Shown one piece after another: positions 7,316 to 13,843 of a stretch of DNA of 64,000 nt. The DNA is from Streptomyces mangrovisoli (GTDB taxonomy: Bacteria; Actinomycetota; Actinomycetes; Streptomycetales; Streptomycetaceae). The notes under the pieces are model-generated. The model was not told the origin of the DNA. It saw nothing but the letters and a program-made list of their open reading frames with translations, and searched no databases. How positions within the stretch are numbered: the stretch's first letter is position 1; the number at the start of each line of letters is the position of its first letter. The translations under genes were made by a program, and so were the position numbers. The stretch spans positions 153,793 to 217,792 of the forward strand of contig NZ_LAVA02000090.1 in the NCBI RefSeq assembly GCF_000974985.2, read 5' to 3'.

Positions 7316-8299
7316 ATGAGGCTCGCCGCATTCCGACGCCGTACCGAGCCGCCCGGTGCGCGCCACGTCGGGCTGGTGGTGGACGACGGTCCGACATGGC
7401 GGATCCATCCGTTCGAACCCGGCACCGAGATGGTGTCCCTGCTCGCCGCGGACGGCGCGACCAGGGCGGCGGCGGCCGACACGGCCGCCCGGAGGGACGG
7501 GATCGGCGCGCGGGACCTGGTGCTGCTGCCGCCGGTCCGGCCGGTGGCGATGCGGGACTTCCTCACCTTCGAGGCCCATGTCGACGGCATGGAGCGCGGC
7601 CACGGCAACCCCGGCCCGCCGCAGGAGTGGTACGAGGCCCCGGTGTTCCTGTTCATGGCGCCGCACGCCGCGACCGGGCCGTACGACGACATCGCCATGC
7701 CGCCGGACACCGCGCGTCTCGACTTCGAGCTGGAGATCGCGGCCGTGATCTGCCGCGACGTCCGCAACGCCGACGCCGAGCAGGCCAGAGCGGCCATCGG
7801 CGGCTACTGCGTGATGAACGACTGGTCGGCCCGCGACATCCAGAGCCGGGAGATGAAGCTGAAGCTCGGCCCGTCCAAGGGCAAGGACTTCGCGACGACG
7901 ATCGGCCCCTGGATCGTCACACCCGACGAACTGGACGGCTGCCGCGACGCGGACGGCTTCCTGGACCTCGGCATGACCGTCGCGGTCAACGGCGTGCGCG
8001 TCGGCTCCGACCGGTCCGGCCACATGGGCTGGTCGTTCGAGCACCTGGTGGCGCACGCGTCGCGGGCCTCGTGGGTGAAGGCCGGCGAGGTCCTCGCCTC
8101 CGGCACCTGCGCCTCCGGCTCGCTCGCCGAGTCCTGGGGACGCAACGGCGTGCTCGAGCCCCCGCCGCTGCGGGTCGGGGACGTGGTGGAGCTGTCGATC
8201 GACCGCCTCGGCACCGTCCGCAACGAGATCGTCCAATCCGCCGAGGACGTCCCTCCCCCGGTCCCGCCGGCCCGGCGCCGCGCACGTCAGGAGAGCTGA
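7316..8299 (+). CDS. Fumarylacetoacetate hydrolase family protein
   Basis: A 327-residue FAH-family enzyme. An N-terminal domain (about 1-90) resembles that preceding the catalytic domain in homoprotocatechuate-type isomerases/decarboxylases. The catalytic domain carries the metal-binding acidic residues in LDFELEIAAVI, followed by NDWSARDIQSREMKLKLGPSKGKDFATTIGPW, which holds the conserved Asp and Lys, and the FLDLGMTVAVNGVRVG strand. The family cleaves C-C bonds of diketo acids or decarboxylates oxalo-compounds using Mg2+. Being between an ABM monooxygenase and an aldehyde dehydrogenase, it probably handles a ring-cleavage product. Gaps to both neighbours are 6 bases. Confidence 0.92.
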   Translation: MRLAAFRRRTEPPGARHVGLVVDDGPTWRIHPFEPGTEMVSLLAADGATRAAAADTAARRDGIGARDLVLLPPVRPVAMRDFLTFEAHVDGMERGHGNPGPPQEWYEAPVFLFMAPHAATGPYDDIAMPPDTARLDFELEIAAVICRDVRNADAEQARAAIGGYCVMNDWSARDIQSREMKLKLGPSKGKDFATTIGPWIVTPDELDGCRDADGFLDLGMTVAVNGVRVGSDRSGHMGWSFEHLVAHASRASWVKAGEVLASGTCASGSLAESWGRNGVLEPPPLRVGDVVELSIDRLGTVRNEIVQSAEDVPPPVPPARRRARQES

Positions 8300-8305
8300 T
8301 CCACC

Positions 8306-9697
8306 ATGGCCTTCCCCACCGACCGCGAGGTCGTCACCCGCAATCCGGCCACGGGTGAGGTGCTCGCCCGCTATCCGACGCACGACCGGGCGGCCGTCGA
8401 GGAGGCGCTGGCCCGGACCCACGCCGCCGCCCTCGTCTGGCAGGGCACCGCGCCGGCGCAACGCCTCACGCTGCTGCGCGACATCGGCAAGCTGCTGCGC
8501 GAACGCCGCGACGACTACGCGGCGTTGATCACCGCCGAGATGGGCAAACCGGTCTCCGAGTCCCTCGCCGAGATCGACAAGTGCGCCTGGAACTGCGAGG
8601 TCGTCGCCGAGAAGGCCCCCGAGTGGCTCGCCGACCACCCGGTCGAGGCGGGCCGGTCACGCTCGTGGCTGTCGTACGAGCCGCTCGGGGTCGTGTTCGC
8701 GGTCATGCCGTGGAACTACCCCTTCTGGCAGGTGATCCGGTGCGCCGCGGGCGCCGTCGCGGCGGGCAACGCGGTGCTGCTCAAGCACGGCCCGGACGTC
8801 ACCGGGGCCGCGCTCGCCCTGGAGGCACTGTTCGCCGACGCGGGCGCGCCCGCCGGCCTGCTGCGGTCCGTGGTGGTCGCGGCGGCGGACGTGGCGGAGG
8901 TCGGCGAACTGATCGTGCGCGACCCGCGGATCGCCGCGGTGACCCTGACCGGCAGCGAGCGGGCGGGGGCGGCGGTCGCCGCGGTCGCCGGTGCCGCGAT
9001 CAAGCCCTCGGTGCTCGAACTCGGCGGCTCCGACCCATTCGTCGTCCTCGCCGACGCCGACGTCGAGGCCGCCGCAACCGCCGCGGTCACGGCACGCTTC
9101 GGAAACGTCGGCGAGAGCTGCGTCGCGGCCAAGCGGTTCATCGTCGACGAGGCGGTCGCCGACGCGTTCGTGGCCGCCTTCGTCGACCGGGTGGGGCTGC
9201 TGAAGGTCGGCGACCCGGCCCTGCCCTCCACCACGCTCGGCCCGATGGCGCGGCCGGACCTGCGCGCGGAACTGCTGCGCCAGATCCGGGAGACGGTGCG
9301 GCAGGGCGCCACGCTGGTGACCGGCGGCGAGGCGCTGGAGGGACCCGGCTACTTCGTCGCGCCGACCGTGCTCGACCATGTCGTGCCGGGCATGACCGCG
9401 TTCGTCGAGGAGACGTTCGGGCCCGCGGCCGCGATCGTCCGGGCCCGCGACGACGACCACGCGGTCGAACTGGCCAACGACACGGCGTTCGGGCTCGGTT
9501 GTGCCGTGTGGGGCGCGACCGAGCACGCGCTGGCGGTGGGCCGTCGGATCCGGTCGGGCGCGCTGTTCGTCAACTCCGCCGTGGCCTCCGATCCGCGGCT
9601 GCCGATCGGCGGCACCGGCCGCAGCGGCTACGGGCGGGAGCTCTCGGCCGAGGGCGTCCGCGCGTTCACCAACGTCCGTACGGTGGTGGTGGCGTGA
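8306..9697 (+). CDS. NAD(P)-dependent aldehyde dehydrogenase (succinate-semialdehyde type)
   Basis: A 463-residue aldehyde dehydrogenase. Visible are the substrate/cofactor signatures MPWNYPFWQVIR, the NAD-site TLTGSERAG, the general base in VLELGGSDPF, and the catalytic cysteine C272 in GESCVAAKRF. The short length and the GSDPF form resemble the succinate-semialdehyde dehydrogenase GabD2-like group of actinobacteria. As the last gene of the ABM-FAH-ALDH operon it likely oxidises the aldehyde made by the upstream enzymes. The ATG follows AGGAGAG at suitable spacing. Confidence 0.92.
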   Translation: MAFPTDREVVTRNPATGEVLARYPTHDRAAVEEALARTHAAALVWQGTAPAQRLTLLRDIGKLLRERRDDYAALITAEMGKPVSESLAEIDKCAWNCEVVAEKAPEWLADHPVEAGRSRSWLSYEPLGVVFAVMPWNYPFWQVIRCAAGAVAAGNAVLLKHGPDVTGAALALEALFADAGAPAGLLRSVVVAAADVAEVGELIVRDPRIAAVTLTGSERAGAAVAAVAGAAIKPSVLELGGSDPFVVLADADVEAAATAAVTARFGNVGESCVAAKRFIVDEAVADAFVAAFVDRVGLLKVGDPALPSTTLGPMARPDLRAELLRQIRETVRQGATLVTGGEALEGPGYFVAPTVLDHVVPGMTAFVEETFGPAAAIVRARDDDHAVELANDTAFGLGCAVWGATEHALAVGRRIRSGALFVNSAVASDPRLPIGGTGRSGYGRELSAEGVRAFTNVRTVVVA

Positions 9698-9734
9698 GCG
9701 GCCCGGCCACCGATGCCCGCGGGCCGTAACGGGG

Positions 9735-9763
9735 GTTGCCCCGCGCCCGGCAGGTCGGGCAAC
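9735..9763. terminator. Stem-loop between convergent genes
   Basis: GTTGCCC and GGGCAAC form a 7-bp stem with a GC-rich loop between the ends of the aldehyde dehydrogenase and the leftward RNA-ligase-like gene. It could terminate transcription in both directions, in the T-tract-free manner common in Streptomyces. Confidence 0.45.
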
Positions 9764-9770
9764 GGCCGTC

Positions 9771-10304
9771 TCAGGGACGGGGCTTCAGCACTTCCAGGGC
9801 GCCGGTCTCGGTGTCGTAGCTGCGCAGCGTGGTGAGCCGGACCGGCAACGGCGGTGCCGGGAGCAGTTCGGGGATGCGCCGGTCGGCGAAGGCACCGGCC
9901 CGCCGGGTCCGGCCGAGGGTGACGTGCGGGCTCCAGCGCGCGGGGGCGTGGAAGGGGTTGAGGGTCTCCGGCGGGCTGTCCGAGACCACCGCGTCCCACA
10001 CCCGGCGGTGCACGTCGGCGAGGGCGGGGTCGAGTTCGAGGGCCCAGGCCAGCACCGAGGTGGGCCGCTCGAAGCGGACCACTCCGGTGATCCGCACCGG
10101 CAGCGGCAGTACGGCGGCCACCTCGGCGAGTTCCCATCGGATCGGGGCGGTCAGCTCCGGGCAGGCGGCCAGGGTGAGGTGGGGGCTGTTGGTCGGTGAG
10201 CGGTGACGGGCCTGACTGGGCAGCCCCGCGTCCGCGAGCCGCCGCCAGGCCTCCCGGACCACCAGGTCCGCCGCCTCGTCCAACAAGATCTCGACCGTGC
10301 GCAC
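9771..10304 (-). CDS. 2'-5' RNA ligase / cyclic phosphodiesterase family protein
   Basis: A 177-residue 2H phosphoesterase. Both HxT motifs are present: PHLTLA (histidine about residue 42) and PHVTLG (about residue 126). The spacing and total length match the LigT/ThpR group, which hydrolyses 2',3'-cyclic phosphates or reversibly ligates 2'-5' RNA bonds. It is a single gene convergent with the catabolic operon, with about 200 bases of featureless DNA upstream. Physiological substrate unknown. Confidence 0.88.
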   Translation of the reverse strand: MRTVEILLDEAADLVVREAWRRLADAGLPSQARHRSPTNSPHLTLAACPELTAPIRWELAEVAAVLPLPVRITGVVRFERPTSVLAWALELDPALADVHRRVWDAVVSDSPPETLNPFHAPARWSPHVTLGRTRRAGAFADRRIPELLPAPPLPVRLTTLRSYDTETGALEVLKPRP

Positions 10305-10511
10305 CGGCGCAGCCTACCCGTGTCACCTGCGGGAACGGGCGCTCTCTTCGGCGCCCGAGTCCCGCTCCGCCCGGTCAGGCCGCGCCGGGCTCACGCGGCG
10401 TCACCCGTACGCGGGAGCTCGTCGGGCCGTTCCCCGCGGCCCCTGTGGGCGCATCCGCGTGAGCCGTCGGGCGTTGCCCGCGCCCCTGGGCGCCTCCGCG
10501 GGAGCCCGCGG

Positions 10512-11444
10512 TCACGAGACCTGCCGATAGGCCCGTCTGCTGCCGATGGCGTCCGCGGCCGGGGTCCCGGCCGTCAGCAGCCCGAGCTCGTCCGCGAGCC
10601 GGTCGACGAAGGCGTTCACCGCGTCGGTCGCCCGGCCTTCCACCGTGGCGAGGTCGGCGAAGCAGCCGGCCAACGCCCCGTCGCCCGCCGCCCAGGCCGC
10701 TCGACTCGCCTGGTAGTCGGCCCAGTTGCGCCGGTACGCCATACGCGCCCGGTCCAGGGTCGCCTCGTCGGTCTCCGCTTGCCGCAGGTGCCCGATCGTG
10801 CGCCGGGTCGCCTGCCACCTGGCCAGGTAGTGCTGGACCGAGGCCGGTCCGAACGGGCCCGAGCGCGCCCGTTCGACCTTCGGTGCCCCCGGCCCCGCGG
10901 GCCAGGGCGAGCACAGGTCGGTCAGGACGGACGTCAGCCGTTCCCGGTCGAGGCGTCCGGTGCGCTCGCACTCCTCGACGGCCACCTGCGCGGCACGCCG
11001 CTGTCTGGCACCCGCCGACGGATGCGCGAGCTCCTCGACGACGGCGCGGGCCGTCTCCCGGCTCCTGACGGCGGTCAGCCGGCCGGCGGAACGGGCGTAC
11101 GTACGCAGGGCCCGGCGCGCCTGCGCGAACGGCACCACGTCGTCGTCGATCAGCCAGACGTACAGCACGACACGGACCAGGGAGCGCTGGCCGACCCGTC
11201 CCGGCACCGGGCGTTCGCGCGCGGCCAGAAGGCGGGTGAAGAGGTCACGCTGCGACGGTGGGAAGACCCGTGGTTCCGTGCCGTTCGCGGCGGCTGGACG
11301 CGGTCTGGGGCGGTCGAGCAGTCCTTGCTCGACCCAGTCGGCCACCATCCGCGTGCCCGCCCTCGCCACCCCGCGAGCATGCGCGTCGGCGACGAGGTCG
11401 TCCGATGTGCCCTCGCTCCATTCCCGGCCCCGGTCTTCGTTCAC
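10512..11444 (-). CDS. Unknown protein with a possible N-terminal MerR-like helix-turn-helix
   Basis: About 310 residues with no family I can name. Residues 20-75 (GTRMVADWVEQGLLDRP, then VFPPSQRDLFTRLLAARER) look like the MerR-type DNA-binding helix pair found in several Streptomyces regulators. The rest is Ala/Arg-rich helical sequence with several tryptophans and no transmembrane segment. The start is uncertain: GTG at 11444 begins VNEDRGREW; in-frame ATGs at 11483 and 11519 would add a poor-looking N-terminus. It may be a regulator or a mobile-element-derived protein. It is read toward the RNA-ligase-like gene. Confidence 0.65.
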   Translation of the reverse strand: MNEDRGREWSEGTSDDLVADAHARGVARAGTRMVADWVEQGLLDRPRPRPAAANGTEPRVFPPSQRDLFTRLLAARERPVPGRVGQRSLVRVVLYVWLIDDDVVPFAQARRALRTYARSAGRLTAVRSRETARAVVEELAHPSAGARQRRAAQVAVEECERTGRLDRERLTSVLTDLCSPWPAGPGAPKVERARSGPFGPASVQHYLARWQATRRTIGHLRQAETDEATLDRARMAYRRNWADYQASRAAWAAGDGALAGCFADLATVEGRATDAVNAFVDRLADELGLLTAGTPAADAIGSRRAYRQVS

Positions 11445-11562
11445 GGCGCCGAAGCTACCGCCTGCTCGCGGACATTCGAGCATCCTGACGCCGTCCGTCA
11501 CTCGCCAGGCTGAAATCACGCCCCACGCCGTGTCCCCGCCGCGACGGCGTCGATCGACCTCG

Positions 11563-12453
11563 TCACTCGACCCTGCTGAAGCGGCGCGCGGCCCAGAGCA
11601 GCGCGGTCACGCCGGCCACCAGCAGCACGGCGCCCTCCAGGAACGGCGAAGGCTGCCGGCCGGACCACTCGATGCCCACGACGTCCGCCTGGCCGGGCAC
11701 ACGGAGCGCGATGCTGCGGCGCAGCAGGTCGACGCCGTAGGCGAGCGGGTTGGCGGCGGTCAGGGCGCGGGTCCACCCCGGCATGTTCTCCAGGGGGAAG
11801 AAGCCGCCGGAGAGGAACAGCAGGGGCATCATCACGAGGCCGAGCAGCATCTGGAAGGTCTCGGGCCGGCTCAGGCTCACGGCGAGCAGCAGGGTCAGCG
11901 CGGTGATGGTGAAGGAGGCGAGCATCATGCAGGCGATCAGCAGGGCCGCCAGGAGCGGGTCGTAGGGCACGCCGACCGCGCCGCCCAGACCGAGCAGGAC
12001 GGCGCCCTGGATCGTGGAGACGAGGGTGCCGCCGGCGCAGCTGCCGAGGAGCAGGGTGGGGCGGCTGACCGGGGCCATCAGGAGTTCGCGCAGGTAGCCG
12101 CTCTGCCGGTCGGTGATCAGCCGGATTCCGACAACGATGGCCGGGGCCTGGACCGTCATGATCAGAATGCCCGGGAAGAGGTACGTCCGGTAGCCGACGC
12201 CCAGCGCGGAGTGCGGGATCAGCGCGGCCAGACCACCCCCCAGGAGGAACAGGTAGAGCACCGGCTGGAGCAGCATCAGGGCGGTGTGCGTGGGCTGGGC
12301 GCGCAGGCGCAGCAGATCGCGGTGGACCAGGGCGTGGACGGCGCGCAGTTCGTGGCGCAGGAGAGGCAGGAGCCCGCGGCGGGCGCCGGCCGGGAGGCCG
12401 GGGGCTTCGCGGGTACCGGGTGCGTCCGCGGCCGGCAGGGCGGGGGCGGTCAC
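11563..12453 (-). CDS. lanH: ABC-2 type permease of the lanthipeptide cluster
   Basis: A 296-residue ABC-2 membrane protein with six hydrophobic segments: the N-terminal basic tail ends in HRDLLRLRAQPTHTALMLLQPVLYLFLLGG, and the ABC-2 signature YLRELLMAPVSRPTLLLG and MPLLFLSGGFFPLENMPGW follow. Together with the ATPase encoded just upstream it forms a DrrAB-like exporter. The GTG start overlaps the ATPase stop by 4 bases. In class IV lanthipeptide clusters an ATPase/permease pair is thought to export or confer immunity to the peptide; that role is inferred here from context. Venezuelin clusters use the names T and H for such genes. Confidence 0.88.
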   Translation of the reverse strand: MTAPALPAADAPGTREAPGLPAGARRGLLPLLRHELRAVHALVHRDLLRLRAQPTHTALMLLQPVLYLFLLGGGLAALIPHSALGVGYRTYLFPGILIMTVQAPAIVVGIRLITDRQSGYLRELLMAPVSRPTLLLGSCAGGTLVSTIQGAVLLGLGGAVGVPYDPLLAALLIACMMLASFTITALTLLLAVSLSRPETFQMLLGLVMMPLLFLSGGFFPLENMPGWTRALTAANPLAYGVDLLRRSIALRVPGQADVVGIEWSGRQPSPFLEGAVLLVAGVTALLWAARRFSRVE

Positions 12454-13538
12454 GGGGCCTCCTCGGTTGCGGACGCGGGTGGGTCCGCGAGCGGGACGGT
12501 CGGGGTCCGGGGGGCCGCGGCGGCGTGGATGCTGCGGCCGGTGTGGTGGAAGAAGACGTCGTCGAGGGTCGGCGGGGCCGCGGACGCGGCGTGCACCGCG
12601 ACGCCGTGGGCTGCCAGCGCCGCGCACAGGCGGGGAATCCACGCGCTGCCGTCGGGCAGCCGCACGGAGACTCCCTCGGTGTCGAGGGTGACGGTGCGGC
12701 CGGGCGGCACGGTCCGGGCCACGACCTGTCGGGCCGCGGCGTCGTCGCCGGTGCGCAGCGCCACCCGGTCGTCCCCGATCGCGGCCTTCATCGCCGCGGG
12801 GGTGCCCTGGGCGACGAGCCGGCCGTGGTCGATGATGCCGAGGCGGTCGCAGTGCTCCGCCTCCTCCAGGTAGTGGGTGGTGACGAAGAGGGTGCTGCCC
12901 TGCCGGTCGCGCAGGACGCGCAGGTGCTCCCAGACCTGGGCACGGGCGTGCGGGTCGAGTCCGGTGGTCGGTTCGTCGAGGAACAGCACGCGGGGCGCGT
13001 GCAGCAGACCGCGGGCGAGCTCCAGCCGGCGGCGCATACCGCCGGACAGGGTCCGGACCAGGGAGCGGCGGCGGTCGGCCAGGGCGACCGTCTCGAGCGT
13101 CTCGGTGACGCGTCGGCGGGTGTGGCGGCGGCTCAGTCCGTAGAGGCGGGCGTGGATGTACAGGTTCTGTTCGGCCGTCAGGTCCGGGTCCAGGGCGCTG
13201 TGCTGGAAGAGCATCCCGACCCGGCTCCGTACCTGGTCGGGGCGGCCGAGTACGTCGGCGCCCGCGACCGTGGCCCGTCCCGCGGTGGGGCGGGTCAGGG
13301 CGCACAGCAGCGCGAGGGTGGTGGACTTGCCCGCGCCGTTGGGGCCGAGGAAGGCGAAGGTCTCGCCTTCGAGTACGTCGAGGTCCAGGCCGCGGACGGC
13401 ATGGGTGCTGGTTCCGTCGGCACCCGGGTAGCTCTTGACCAGGCCGCGCGTGCTGATGGCGTACGCCGGCCGGGCGCGGGCCGGGCGCGGGCCGGGGGTC
13501 GTGCGGCTGCGGGAGTCGTCACCGGCGGTCGGCTGCAT
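12450..13538 (-). CDS. lanT: ABC transporter ATP-binding protein of the lanthipeptide cluster
   Basis: A 362-residue DrrA-type ATPase. Walker A GPNGAGKST, signature LSGGMRRRLELARGLL, Walker B RVLFLDEPTTGLD and the H-loop FVTTHYLEEAE are intact. The C-terminal 80 residues are the substrate/membrane-partner region of the daunorubicin-resistance subfamily. The start ATG at 13538 has GAGGAG at 6 bases; a further ATG at 13616 would run through the stem-loop described at 13596-13636. It overlaps the permease gene by 4 bases and lies 105 bases after the precursor gene, so its level is probably set by read-through of that hairpin. Confidence 0.92.
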   Translation of the reverse strand: MQPTAGDDSRSRTTPGPRPARARPAYAISTRGLVKSYPGADGTSTHAVRGLDLDVLEGETFAFLGPNGAGKSTTLALLCALTRPTAGRATVAGADVLGRPDQVRSRVGMLFQHSALDPDLTAEQNLYIHARLYGLSRRHTRRRVTETLETVALADRRRSLVRTLSGGMRRRLELARGLLHAPRVLFLDEPTTGLDPHARAQVWEHLRVLRDRQGSTLFVTTHYLEEAEHCDRLGIIDHGRLVAQGTPAAMKAAIGDDRVALRTGDDAAARQVVARTVPPGRTVTLDTEGVSVRLPDGSAWIPRLCAALAAHGVAVHAASAAPPTLDDVFFHHTGRSIHAAAAPRTPTVPLADPPASATEEAP

Positions 13539-13595
13539 GGTCGGCTCCTCGTCCAGGGATGTCTCGCGCGGGCCGGCCGCCCGCGGCGGGGTTGG

Positions 13596-13636
13596 CCTCC
13601 GGCCGGTGACCGCCACGAGCGGTCACCGGCCGGAGG
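13596..13636 (-). terminator. 18-bp perfect stem-loop between precursor and transporter genes
   Basis: Arms CCTCCGGCCGGTGACCGC (13596-13613) and GCGGTCACCGGCCGGAGG (13619-13636) are perfect complements around a 5-base loop. In the direction of transcription it begins 8 bases after the precursor stop codon. No T-tract follows. The expected effect is partial termination or 3'-end protection, giving more precursor mRNA than transporter mRNA. Confidence 0.75.
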
Positions 13637-13643
13637 GGTTCGG

Positions 13644-13799
13644 CTAGGCGCAGCTGACGCCCACACAGACGGTGTTGAGCAGCGTCAGCAGGCCGACGCA
13701 CGCGCACGTCCCGCTGAACTGCGCCCCGTCGAAGTCGACCGGGTCCGTCTCCGGAAGGGCGTGCAGGTGGGCCAGCAGTTCGAGGGCCTGGTTCTCCAT
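13644..13799 (-). CDS. lanA: Class IV lanthipeptide precursor peptide, venezuelin/streptocollin type
   Basis: A 51-residue precursor with GAAGGAG well placed before the ATG. The leader (about residues 1-28) has the amphipathic ELLAHLHALPE segment and the acidic stretch TDPVDFD; the core is Cys/Thr/Val-rich, with Cys32, Cys34, Cys45 and Cys50 and candidate dehydration sites Ser29, Thr31, Thr39, Thr43 and Ser49. Leader and core strongly resemble venezuelin and streptocollin precursors as I remember them, including GLLTLLNTVC in the core. The adjacent LanL would phosphorylate, eliminate and cyclise it. No protease gene is nearby, so leader removal must be done by an unlinked enzyme. Confidence 0.92.
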   Translation of the reverse strand: MENQALELLAHLHALPETDPVDFDGAQFSGTCACVGLLTLLNTVCVGVSCA

Positions 13800-13843
13800 G
13801 ACATTCTCCTTCTCTGTGCGGTGGCGACAGGGGTTCCTGTCGC

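Noticed and set aside
10305..10511. Short GC-rich intergenic stretch with CGGGCGTTGCCCGCGCCCCTG-like blocks
   Set aside because: Imperfect and short; similar GC-rich motifs are common between Streptomyces genes and I see no defined hairpin or element.
11563..13305. Fused 580-residue frame upstream of the ABC permease
   Set aside because: The part before GTG 12453 is a frame shadow of the ABC ATPase; the permease begins with a good overlap at 12453.
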